From Gnetum montanum (taxonomy: Eukaryota; Streptophyta; Gnetopsida; Gnetales; Gnetaceae): a DNA stretch of 31,712 nt. Below are positions 9,784 through 19,314 of this stretch, one piece after another. The stretch covers positions 172,657-204,368 of the forward strand of contig MNCI01001909.1 of assembly GCA_015680685.1 (NCBI GenBank). The letters run 5' to 3'. Every line of letters starts with the position of its first letter. Position 1 is the first letter of the stretch. The notes beneath the pieces were generated by a model, which was not told the origin of the DNA, ran no database searches, and saw nothing but the letters and a program-made list of their open reading frames with translations. Position numbers and translations under genes: made by a program.

Positions 9784-9797
9784 TCCTTCTAGCACCA
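9784..9797 (-). promoter_or_regulatory. possible primer-binding site next to 5' LTR
   Basis: On the minus strand the LTR end ggtcgctaca is followed after six bases by tggtgctagaagga. It has the TGG start and the position expected of a PBS, but I cannot match it to a specific tRNA from memory. Confidence 0.3.
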
Positions 9798-10288
9798 GAA
9801 AACTGTAGCGACCAAAAACATCAGTAGCTAGAAACACCAAGAGGTCATCAGTTGGATAGTCCTAACCCTGGATCTGTGTGAGGGCTATGCTGGATAAAAT
9901 GGAAATGGGATGCCTTGAACGGTCTAGTCGATCAGACAGGGACTTAATCAATGTCACTAAACCTTTTGCAAACGTGTAATTTGAAAACAATGTTTATAGC
10001 GTAAAATAATGATTATTATATGCGAGGAAATGAAAATGATGTAAAATTTAATGATAAGCAAGAGAATAAAGTAAACTACAGTTAAGAAATGCACCGCATT
10101 CAAGACTACAACTTCACTTTGTCAAAGTGGATACAATCGGTTGCGTGACGCTGGGAAGCACAGAGATCCCAAAAGTAGCCAAGATGTTCAAAGCAAGCCA
10201 ACCGTACACTTGAACGCGGATTCAAGAACTAACAATGCAAAATGCTACAAAGGAAATGGAAAAGAGCTAATAGAGTGCCAAACAAGAA

Positions 10289-10409
10289 TGCCAACTGCTT
10301 AATTTTTGTTAACCCTTTAGATTGCTAGTTTGCCAACTATGCAAAATTTTGCCAACAGATTTTTCAATTGATTTGCCAACAATGCTCAAAACTCCTCAAA
10401 ATTGCCAAC
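10289..10409. repeat. dispersed TGCCAAC words downstream of the TATA
   Basis: Five copies of tgccaac at about 10289, 10331, 10350, 10374 and 10403 within 120 bp, in the presumed R/U5 region. Possibly a worn short tandem repeat. Confidence 0.5.
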
Positions 10410-10432
10410 CCTTTGAGCATTGCTCATCAGGG

Positions 10433-10440
10433 TATTTATA
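10433..10440 (-). promoter_or_regulatory. TATA box of the Tat-like 5' LTR
   Basis: Plus-strand tatttata reads TATAAATA on the minus strand, in the context cctaTAAATAcc. Transcription would start near 10405 and run toward gag. Confidence 0.6.
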
Positions 10441-10701
10441 GGGCTAGGAACATGCAAGAAATGTGGTTTGGACATCACGTGTCCTGGACCCATAAGGTGT
10501 TGACATGTCCATACTGCATGAACATACAAAGCTAATTGATTGACAAGCCTACCACGTTGCAATCATGCTGTCAAAACTCAAGATGCTAGGATCAGGTGTG
10601 TTAACGATGCAGACAAGAAGTGAAGCGCACCGATGTAGCGTAGTCGCCTGCTACACTATGGTACACTGTGGATCATAGCCTATTAGTGTAGCGTAGCTAC
10701 T

Positions 10702-11344
10702 TGCTATGTTGTGCTATGCTATGTAGCGTTGCATAGCGTAGTGACCAGTTCGAAGAAGAAATTTGCATTGGAGTTAATTGTAGGTGCTAGAAGCCTTTAA
10801 AGTGTATTAGCTGGTTCTGCATGTTTGCTACGCTATGCTATGCTACGTAGCGTAGCATAGCGTAGCAGCTAGCCTTAGCTAGGATTTGCACTTAAGATGA
10901 AGACTTTTGCCTAATTACCACGCTGACAATCTGCAACCTTTTTTTTGTGCGATGTGAAGCCTTTGAACTTGTTGATCCTGCATTTTGAGATGCCTTTTGT
11001 CATTTTTGCATCATTGCTACACTATGCTACATTGCATAGCGTAGCATAGCATAGCAGCCAACATAGCCTAAATTTTGCTTAATCTTCTACTTTTCTAGTA
11101 AGAGGGGCTTTGCCGAAGGACTTGGAAGCTAAGCAAAGCAACTGATTTTGAAGGCTGGAGATGCTTGCTCAGTGCAATTGAAATCACCAAGTAAGCTGGG
11201 CCTTTCTATCTTGCTTTTGCTACACTGTGCTACTCTGTGTAGTGTAGCACAGCGTAGCACTTTGCCTTGCAACAATTCATAGTTAACTACCTGAACAACT
11301 ATCTCCCGAGGCCTGCTACACTACATAGTGTAGCATAACATAGC
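10702..11344. repeat. array of 42-nt near-palindromes in U3
   Basis: Four 42-nt units (10702-10743, 10826-10867, 11015-11056, 11218-11259) and a shorter fifth (11314-11344). The unit at 10826 begins tgctacgctatgctatgct and ends agcgtagcatagcgtagca; it equals its own reverse complement except at one symmetric pair of positions. Spacings are 124, 189, 203 and 96 bp. Sequences between units are unrelated, so this is not a simple tandem repeat. Similar words recur at 3117-3158, 684-793 and 935-1010. Confidence 0.9.
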
Positions 11345-11503
11345 CAACTTCTTGACTAGAAAAATTTCCAAACTATTTCGTGCATCTTGAGCACTGCCGA
11401 CAACCCCACGCATCACTTCTGACTAGACTATCAGCTGGATGAACTACCCAGGTGGGCAGGCAAGAGAGTCCATTGGGTCTGTCAATACTACGTGTAGAAA
11501 ACT

Positions 11504-11590
11504 TGCCAAACTGGACAGTCTGTACTCAAAGCATCCATTTCCTGCCAAACTGGACAGTCTGTACTCAAAGCATCCATTTCCTGCCAAACT
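11504..11590. repeat. perfect 39-bp tandem duplication
   Basis: Unit tgccaaactggacagtctgt... at 11504 and 11543, with a third partial copy at 11582. The two full copies are identical, so this is much younger than the surrounding decayed sequence. Confidence 0.95.
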
Positions 11591-11640
11591 GCCATGACGT
11601 TGCCTAAATTCAAAGGACCTAGTGAAGCAAGAATTCCTTG

Positions 11641-12990
11641 AAAATTTAGGGTGTTTCAGAGCTTAATAGAATAGCTAGGTGTAAAACCACTAAGGAAATA
11701 TGGGAAACCTTAGAGGCCACTTATAAGGGCATGTCTATTGTTAAATAATCAAAACTCTTAGTATTGCAAAGCAAATATGAGAAACTTAGAATGAAGGAAG
11801 AAGAAAATAATAAGAATTACTTCTCTACGGAAAATGATCTTGTCATAGCAATTACAGGAATAGGTAAGGACTTGCCAAAAATTGATGTAACTATAAAAAT
11901 GATTAGAACTTTATAGCCTAAGTTTAGATCCAAGGTCACTGCTATGAAAGAAATCAAAGACTTTTTAGTGCTAAAATTTGAAGAGCTCCAAAGTGCTCTT
12001 ATCACTTATGAGATGAATCTCATAAGTGAAGGAACAATAAAGGAAAAGCCTATCACCCTAAAATTAGCATCAAAGGAAAAAGAGCTAGTTGAACAAGAAA
12101 TTAATAGTGAAGATGAAATAGCTCTTCTATCAAGAAGAGTTCAAAGACTTCTTATAAGAAAACGGAGAAGCTTTACGAGGTCCCAATCAATCCAAAGATA
12201 AAGAGAAAGGTAAAAATTTTGCAAATTCAAACTTTGATGCATTTTCCATAGAATATTGGGTATGCAGTGGAAGAGGCCATGTGCCTTCTAAATGTCCTAG
12301 TACTAACAAGATGCAACAAAGAGATAAAAATGAAGCTAATTCAAAAAAGATAAACTTCTACACTAATTGGGATGATGGAGAACAAAGTGAGAAAGAGATA
12401 GATGACACTATAAAGTAGTCACATCTCATCTACATAGCTCTCACAAATGATGACAACTGCACAACTGAAGATGATGACCAAGTAATTGAAATCGATGAGG
12501 AAAGATATGATCTTCTATGCAATGAACTGTTGTCCTCCCAAAATATTTGTATAAAGCTAAAGAAGGCTATGAAAGCAATAAATTAAGATTTATCTCTACT
12601 TAATGCAAAATATTTAAACCTCTTACAAAAATAACTCAAACTTAAGGGCTAAGAACAAAAAACTAACCTTGTCTTGTGAGTAGATGGAAAAAGAACTTGT
12701 AGATATCAAACTGGTAAATGAATCAAAGGAAAAGAATCCCTCCACATCATTCTAGGACAAGGAATAAGTCCACATCATAAAAGTTGACTAGGATGATCTT
12801 CACAAGAAGAAGCATATACACAAACTTCATCCCAACAATAAGCTTTGCCAAAGATTGAAGTATCAATAGGCACTACGTTCCAACCAAGAGCAGCTCTAAA
12901 GTTTGATCACTTCAACTACAATAGAAAGGTTAAATTTTATTATTGTAATAGCTTTGGGCATAAGAATGAGATTAAAATTTAAAATATTAT
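11641..12990 (+). pseudogene. gag: SIRE-like copia gag remnant
   Basis: Readable as a Ty1/copia UBN2-type gag: TTKEIWETLEATYKG, LLVLQSKYEKLRMKEEE, IGKDLPKIDVTIKMIRTL and KVTAMKEIKDFLVLKFEELQ (11944-12201 open). A frameshift near 12110-12230 leads to a second frame with KDKEKGKNFANSNFDAFSI and a zinc knuckle at about 12254-12296, YWVCSGRGHVPSKC, whose first Cys is Tyr (TAT for TGT). Further on are NLLQK-type coiled-coil text and, near 12935-12970, a second knuckle-like piece (FYYCNSFGHKNE). Two-knuckle long gags are typical of the SIRE/Maximus lineage. Several stops; no protease, integrase or RT follows. Confidence 0.75.
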
Positions 12991-15102
12991 CACATGAACA
13001 CCTAGTCATATCATAATACTTCTTAGTCTTATCCAAATGCACCTGGAAAGGAAATCTTGTAGAACCTAAAGGTGTGGAGAATTAAGTAAAAAGAATGAAG
13101 TGAAAGAACTCTCAACAATTTTGCAAAATGAAGTAAGACATTAGAAATAAATGAAATTGATTTAAAAGGAGGAACTTCAAAAGAAGAACCTTAGTTCCAA
13201 TCTCCTTAGACATCTTGATCTCCATCAGCAACCAAGGTAAGTAGAGGTAAATTTTCACTTTTCCATCTCATTTGAAATGTGTTCAAACTATAATCAATGG
13301 TAGCTATCTCTTGAACCTTTCTTATCTCATTTCACTACCTACTTAGATGTCTACCTTGGATGTGGAAGAATGAGAAAAAAATAAAGTGTTGACTTTATGT
13401 AATCATAGTCTTTAAGGACTTTTATGAAAAGTTAGATATCTAACTTGACTAGTAGATGTTTATCCTATGTCTACCCAAAACCTAGATAGACGTATAATTC
13501 TAGATGTAGACATCTATGGGTAGACATCTATCTTCTAGTGCAGACGTCTAATGATAGACATCTACAAGTAGAAGATTGTTCAAGCAACACAAAAGTTGAA
13601 GATTGTTGATGTTGCTATGACTTTTGCTTGCTGATTTTCTTTACTATAAGCATTAATATATTTGCATTTTTATTCAATAATAATTTCTCATTCATTTAAT
13701 ATTCTTGAGCAAATCAATATTGTAATCAAATAGCATGTAGATCTTAAAAGGATTAAAGGGGAGATTAGCACTGTCTTTACAACTATTGAATTAAGAAGCT
13801 AAAGCACATATGTAGGGGGAGCTTGCACCTCATCAACGATTATCATCTTTTGGAGCATCAATGTAGGGAGAGTCTATAGAGATTCTATCCAAGATATGCT
13901 ACAAGCCTTAAATCTCTAGTTCCATTTTAAGTAAAGTCTTAAAGGTAAAAGAGCAAGTTAATTGTTTTAATCTCTAAGAATTTTTTTTACCTAAAAAGTA
14001 ATCTTTCATTGTGCAAGTTTCTAGAATCTATTTGAGCACTATGTTAAGACTACATGTTGAGAATGTACTTAAGTTTCTTATTACTAATATGAGAAGAACA
14101 GTACTCATCGTAGATGTCTTAAGCACTACCAATGGTACATTAAGTGAGAAAGGTATTTATGCTCTCTCTTAGATCTTAGACACTCTTGGAAATTAGTTAG
14201 TGAGATACTTTGAGATATACATTACTATTATTTTATTTTATTTTCTAAACTCGATAAATTGTGTTATTTGAATCTCTCTTCTAATACTTGATCTACTACT
14301 TAAAAGTTGTCATATAAATATTTAACTTCCTTGGCATGAAATTACTATATCTTATCTTCTAAATATGGGAAATGTGATAAGTTTTACAAGCAAGAAGATA
14401 TGATGTATCTTGATATTCATCTTTAACAATCTTGTGAATCAATATTTTTTTAATACATCTAGCATGATCCTTCTTATGCTTAGATATGTTTAAACCTAAA
14501 GTATTTGAATGATGTTTACTCTTCCAATCATAACATTGCCTTACCTTATCTTTTGGATGCTAACAAGGGTCTCTTAAATTTCTTGCATAACGACCACATC
14601 TATTGGAAACTATATGTTGAGAATTGACTTTATAGTGGTTGTTTTCAAGACCTCAGTCACTTTTTACTAATTTCTAGAAAGGGGAAGAATTTAGTCTTTA
14701 ATGTGCTTAATGTGCTTTATTATGTTGAATGGTTTGGACATGGACATATCTTGTAAGCATTGAACTTTAATAATGTTTTCTAAATATATTAAATAATCAT
14801 AACTTCACAGTTATATTGATTCTTTCTATATAGTGAATGGTATATAAATTAGAGATTGAATAACTGATACTCATTGCTTAGCCTTTGATCTTCAATGTCT
14901 ATAATATAAATTAACAAGGATTTAATTACATCTCTTTGTGTTCAATGGATATATGATGTACTTTATAAGTTACATTTTAGATTTTTTTGAGGTCAACACT
15001 AAAGTATGTATACTCTTAACTAGCTACTCATCTCTATATAATCCTTAGCTCAAAAACTTTTGGGGATATACTAACCAATTTTCTTAAGTTTTGGACATCA
15101 CC
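12991..15102 (+). other. copia 3' spacer, non-coding; pol absent
   Basis: AT-rich, with no RT, integrase or RNase H motif in any frame I can read. The phrases gtagggggagcttgcacctc (13812) and ttttggacatcaccaaaaag (15090) resemble the non-coding spacer that precedes the 3' LTR in SIRE-like elements. The roughly 4 kb of pol expected between gag and this spacer is missing, so the element is internally deleted. Confidence 0.55.
13344..13575. repeat. cluster of TAGACATCTA / TAGATGTCTA words in the spacer
   Basis: About nine copies of the near-palindrome gtagacatctac or its variants (13344, 13431, 13453, 13466, 13482, 13501, 13520, 13541, 13556). The same word clusters again in the 3' LTR at 15391-15545. 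Confidence 0.8.
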
Positions 15103-15117
15103 AAAAAGGGTGGAGAT
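15103..15117 (+). promoter_or_regulatory. polypurine tract of the copia element
   Basis: aaaaagggtggagat lies immediately before the LTR start TGTTGACC. It closely follows the aaagggggagat form usual before SIRE-type 3' LTRs and differs by one T. Confidence 0.7.
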
Positions 15118-15390
15118 TGTTGACCTTTTGGTCTATCAAAACCTTAAAGAAAATGAAGAATGTAGAATTTGTATGTGTGATTGTGATCTTGTAGGACCAC
15201 AAGAAAACTTCAAATTAAGAAATAAGACATCAAGAACAAGATCCACAATGAGATGACAAAATGAAGACTGAGTGGACAAGATGAGAGCACGGATGGAAAT
15301 GAAGTCTCAAGAAAAATAAAGATGTTCTAAAGACTGCCGAGAAGCCCAAGGATCATAAAAATGTTTCATATCTCAAAGAGCTTCTAGAGA

Positions 15391-15545
15391 GTAGACATCT
15401 AGCAGAAACAACAAACATCTAGCTTACAAAGTAGACATCTATAAGAAGACATCTCACAGTAGATTTCTACACTCCCAGGTAGACATCTCTCCTACATTGA
15501 GGGCTCTCTCAAATAGATCTCTAAAGTTCGAAGTAGACATCTATA
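15391..15545. repeat. GTAGACATCT palindrome cluster in U3 of the copia LTR
   Basis: About eight copies (15391, 15413, 15431, 15446, 15459, 15479, 15513, 15532) end about 55 bp upstream of the TATA candidate at 15602. Confidence 0.8.
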
Positions 15546-15833
15546 CTAGCCATTTGATAGCCATTGCATGAATTCTGAAGAGTTTTCAAAAACTTTGAGG
15601 TTATAAGGCAAAGTGAAAATCTTGTAAATTGTGCAAGCACTATTCATCTCAACACTCATCATTAACTACTCTAAGAAAATTTGTTTTTTCTCTTCATTAT
15701 AACACCATTTTCTTGTATTAATCTTAAGGTACAAGGATTTGTAAATTCAATTACACTCTTTCCTTGTTTCTTTTCTTTTTTTCTTGTAGCCCTACAAGGT
15801 TGATGTGCTTCTTATGAGAAGACATCTTTGTTG

Positions 15834-16038
15834 AGCTTGTTGGGACCCTACAGGGTTGAGTAGTTTTACTATGACAAAACACTTCGATGTGGAGCTCACT
15901 TTTGTAAAGGTTGTGGGATCCCCTAAACCACATTTTTGAGCTTGTCGGGACCTTGTAGTATTGAGTTATTTCACAGTGATAAAACACTTTGGAGTGAAGC
16001 TCAAAGCTTGTATAAGGTGCAGTGCCCTTCAAACCACA
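15834..16038 (+). repeat. about 100-bp tandem duplication inside the copia LTR
   Basis: gagcttgttgggaccctaca... (15834) and gagcttgtcgggaccttgta... (15936) both run through acaaaacac/ataaaacac, gagctcac/gaagctca and tgtaaaggt/tataaggtg to ccttcaaaccaca-like ends. Old and diverged. Confidence 0.75.
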
Positions 16039-16198
16039 TCATGAAGAAACAAAGTCCAAAGGTGTGCATGGATTCTATCCTCTGAGTGTAGACATATCCA
16101 AGTTGGGGAACCATGTAAAATTTGTGTTTATTTTTGGTGATTGCAACATTTAAATTGAAGAACCTATTCAACCCCCCTTCTAGTTCTTGATCCACACA

Positions 16199-17571
16199 TA
16201 TTTCTTGTTGTTTATTTTATTTTAGTAAATATTTAGATTGAATTCATTGCAAGGCATTCCCTCTATAATTTTATTTGTACTTTAACAACTTTTATATTAT
16301 TGTAGATTACTCATGGTACTTGGCAAATGTCCTTATATGTTAAATACAAACTTCATAGATGCACTTTCTATGGTTCTTGAGCAACATCCTTATATGTAAC
16401 ATCATATGAAAACTACATATGTAGATTTTCCATGGTATTTGGGTAGTGTCATTGATGGTTGTTTTCATAATTTCTATGACACATGAAAAATTTCGTTGAA
16501 ATACTTTTCATGATGCCTAGAAAGTATTTTTGAAATTGTTTTGGGAAGTATCATTAAAAGTTGTGTTCATAATTTTCATGGTGCCTAGGTAGCACCATTG
16601 AATGTTGTGTTTACAAGTAGGTTAAGAATGTGAACTTTCTATGACATCCAAAGAACAAGTAGACTTTAAATGTAAATTCTAAATACTTAATTTTAAATCC
16701 AATGAAATGGGTTTTAAAATTTGATCTTGCATAAATAAAAATTAAAGTTCCCAATTCTTGAACAAAATTACATGTTGTGGCTTTACAACAAAAATCTAAT
16801 TGTTAGTGATAGTTTATTTTACATGTCATGGGTTCAATAATAGGGGGTGGTTTGTACTAAGATAGTAGGTTGTATGTAATATGTAATAAGGAGATATGGA
16901 TGAAGGGGTGGTAAGATGTTGGGTATAGATAGTGTTGTAAATAGGTATTTAGTGATATGCTAGTTTGTTAGCATAATTTAGTTTAGATTTTTTTTACAGG
17001 TCATGGATTCAAAAATAGGGGGTAGTGTATTCTATGTGGTAGGTTATATGCTATGTTTGTTAGGAAATAGTGTGTAATATGGAGGATATGTTAATTAGTT
17101 AGGTTTTATAATAATGGAGTTGTAAATTCAAGGTTGTGAGAGAATTTTTGTAAGAAGGAAGGGGATATATTGGTAGAGATGTATGGGTTATATAGTGAGT
17201 AGTTATTAGATTAGTTGGTGTAGGGGAAATGTTGGGCATAGAGGGGGTAGTAAATAGGTTATTAATTTGTTAGAATAATTTAGCTTAGCATGGGGTGTTT
17301 ACATTGAATTTATGATAAGTGGCTTTTTTTGTGACAGTGGAGTAGTTGGATTGGGAAGTAGGGGAGATAGGGGTGGGGATGACTAGAGAGAGAAACTATG
17401 ACGTTTGAAGATAAAATGTGCCAATTTTTTGTGGTAGTTGGAGGTGAGGGTGATGTTTTGAAATTTCCATGACTTTCAAAGATAAAAAGAAATCAAACAT
17501 GATGGGAAAAGGCCTTAATCCTTTGGCCTTTAAACAATAAACTTTTTAAAGGTAAAAATTAGGTAGATGGT
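16199..17571. other. AT-rich intergenic sequence with a diverged local duplication
   Basis: No gene seen. The phrase tttacatgtcatgggttcaataataggggg (about 16810) recurs diverged at about 16990 (tttacaggtcatggattcaaaaataggggg), followed in both by tagtaggttgtatg/ggtaggttatatg, giving a duplication of about 180 bp. Upstream (16310-16620) are weaker repeated words such as catggtacttgg and catggtgcctaggtag. Confidence 0.5.
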
Positions 17572-17679
17572 TGGTTGGCCTTGTTGCGGTGTTGTCCTAA
17601 AAAAGCATTGTATGACACCATCAAGTGGTTGGCCTTGTTGCGATGTTGTCCAAAAAAAGCATTGTATGACACCATCCTT
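17572..17679. repeat. 54-bp tandem duplication
   Basis: tggttggccttgttgcggtg... at 17572 and again at 17626, nearly identical (few substitutions). The reading frame on the minus strand across it (MVSYNAF.GQHRNKAN twice) is a by-product of the repeat and not a gene. Confidence 0.9.
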
Positions 17680-17805
17680 GAGTTCCAAGACAATAATAAA
17701 ATAAAAGCTAACTCAAGATAGACTATGCTATAGAGTTCATAGGACTTGTAGGCATAACATAAGTGCACAACATAGATATTCTATATGTTAGAAGCATAAT
17801 AATGA

Positions 17806-18002
17806 TATATTAGCCTAGTGGTAAGGTACTTGATTTGGAAGCTCCAAGTCATGGGTTTGATTTCGATGGGCAATGCTAAGTTATATAAAGTTCTAATTGG
17901 ATTATCTATCTTAGAGTGTACCTGTGTTTCACTTATTTCAAGTTATAACATCCCCCTATATGTTAGGAGCGTAGCATGTATGCCTTTGATAATTGTATAA
18001 GT
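17806..18002 (+). mobile_element. probable tRNA-derived SINE
   Basis: tagcctagtgg at 17811-17821 matches an RNA polymerase III A box, and gggtttgatttc at 17853-17864 is a worn B box. They are separated by about 31 bp, the usual tRNA spacing, and the intervening text (ggtacttgatttggaagctc) has the look of plant SINE heads. The rest is a non-tRNA body. Near its end, 17979-18002 (tgcctttgataat.....aagt) matches 22 of 24 bases at 30207-30230, just before the A-rich end of the LINE-derived region. No poly-A tail or clear target duplication was found. Confidence 0.5.
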
Positions 18003-18250
18003 AGCTAGACTAATGGGATGCACACACATATTATCATAGAATGCACTTGCATGCACACAAATATGTTATTTCCTTAAGAAAGCTAAGATACATTCCTACT
18101 TTAACACATTTAGCCCTAAGTCCCTACTTTATAAAGAAGGGGTGGTACCCCTCAGTAAGCCTATATATACTTGTGATATCATTTATAAAGAATAAAAAAA
18201 ATGCAATTCCATGGGATGCTATTGATAGTTAAGATAACATGAAAGTATAA
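18003..18250. other. short intergenic stretch
   Basis: AT-rich with no gene seen; a chance 63-codon frame at 18041-18232 has no features. Confidence 0.5.
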
Positions 18251-18325
18251 GGATCTCCACACTTCTTCAACCCCCATTTTTGAAAGAAACAACCTTTGAA
18301 CCATAAACAATGCTTACTTGCTTAC
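18251..18325 (+). repeat. left arm of inverted repeat flanking the gypsy element
   Basis: ggatctccacacttcttcaa (18251) continuing to caatgcttacttgctta. Its reverse complement is found, diverged, at 28125-28200. The arms lie outside the LTRs on both sides, so before insertion they were about 190 bp apart, as in a foldback or MITE-like element. Confidence 0.75.
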
Positions 18326-18513
18326 AACATTAACATCACTTTCATTGGCAAGGTAAGTTTTGACTTTTTGGAAATATCCTATTTCCACCATGCCTGTGGT
18401 TTGTTGGTTCCTTAGTTATTGAGGCTCATATAGCGGGAATTCTCCTATTTCTTAAAAATGTAGGATAATGATTAGATGTGGAATCTACTACATGAAGAGT
18501 GATATGGAAGTAA

Positions 18514-18518
18514 ATAGG
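18514..18518. repeat. left target-site duplication
   Basis: atagg directly before the left LTR; atagt (28121-28125) follows the right LTR. Four of five bases match, a worn 5-bp duplication. Confidence 0.55.
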
Positions 18519-19314
18519 TGATGAGTGGTGAGGTACCCCTACACTCAACCATACGAATACGAGCATTTCACATGCGATCCGGTCAAACTCCAAAAACTAA
18601 GTGCATACGCACCTTAATGGAACACTTAGGGTTAATCAATCATTGTCTTTTCAAACTTACTTGTATTGTCACAGTTGTATGGTTAAGTAAGCTTGAGGTA
18701 TGTGATTTTTTATAGCTTTTATCTTTTAAATGTCTTATGCTAATAAGGGAAGGTAAAGAGAACTACGTGACTAACTTACATTAACTATTCACTAATGAAG
18801 TCCTAATTGTTCCTAACACCAGTATCCATTTCCACTTACCGTACACATCCTGAACCAGTGCAATGCCACTGGGATTACCAAATGCTAATCGTTACTGGGT
18901 TACCGAGCGCTACACGCATGCTCAAAGCGATTGTACTGAGTGTACTTAACTAAGAGTGTCAAGGGTTGAGAGAGAATTTAGTTAACTAGGAAAGCATTAA
19001 ACATTCAATAAGAATTAATTACTAATTAGTTTAATCTGTATGCGGCAAGGTTTATCATAAAGTTCATCTTTATTGTCATACACAAATGTGTGCTCAGGTA
19101 CAATTTGCTCGAATAAAGATCCGTTCACTCTATGACTCCTACTACGGGCACACAGAAATTATTCTAACTCTGGAATGGTAAAACTGCAAGAGTTTGGCTA
19201 AGGGTCTAAGTCTAACTATCGGGAACAAAGGGCACTGCCTCTTATTTATAGAAGATGAGGTAGGATGCGATATCGCGGCTCATTATACCCCCATGACTGA
19301 ATGAAAACTCATCC
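18519..19314 (-). mobile_element. 3' LTR (left) of the gypsy element
   Basis: Starts tgatgagtggtgaggtaccc and ends about aactcatcc at 19314, where the other LTR ends in tca. It has a minus-strand TATA at 19243-19250 (tatttata) and one gcgatatcgc palindrome at 19267-19276. It aligns to the right LTR in blocks: the first 73 bases show seven differences, all transitions, and later parts have many indels. A polypurine tract next to 19314 could not be recognised. Confidence 0.85.

Larger units (their letters stand above)
9804..11345 (-). mobile_element. 5' LTR of the Tat-like element (outer end unresolved)
   Basis: Starts TGTAGCGACC on the plus strand, that is ...GGTCGCTACA at the element-sense LTR end, a terminus common in Tat/Ogre LTRs. 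A minus-strand TATA box (TATAAATA, 10433-10440) fits transcription leftward into gag. U3, to the right of the TATA, carries the array of 42-nt palindromes. The outer terminus and target duplication are not visible; the LTR may extend to about 11,500. The partner LTR is not in the window. Confidence 0.6.
15118..16198 (+). mobile_element. 3' LTR of the SIRE-like copia element
   Basis: Begins TGTTGACC after the polypurine tract and ends about ...gatccacaca (CA at 16197-16198), about 1.08 kb. Inside are a cluster of gtagacatct palindromes (15391-15545), a TATA candidate (tataagg, 15602-15608), a T-rich stretch and a U5 with gagtgtagacatatccaagt...gaaccatgtaaaatttgtg and ccccccttctag, closely resembling the ends of SIRE LTRs. 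No matching 5' LTR is seen upstream of gag. The exact right end is uncertain by a few bases. Confidence 0.7.

Noticed and set aside
17559-17768. 69-codon minus frame with a repeated peptide
   Set aside because: Created by the 54-bp tandem duplication; no other coding evidence.
17811-17864. Possible tRNA gene
   Set aside because: A- and B-box-like words are present, but the sequence does not fold into a full cloverleaf by eye and the B box is degraded; it fits a SINE head better.
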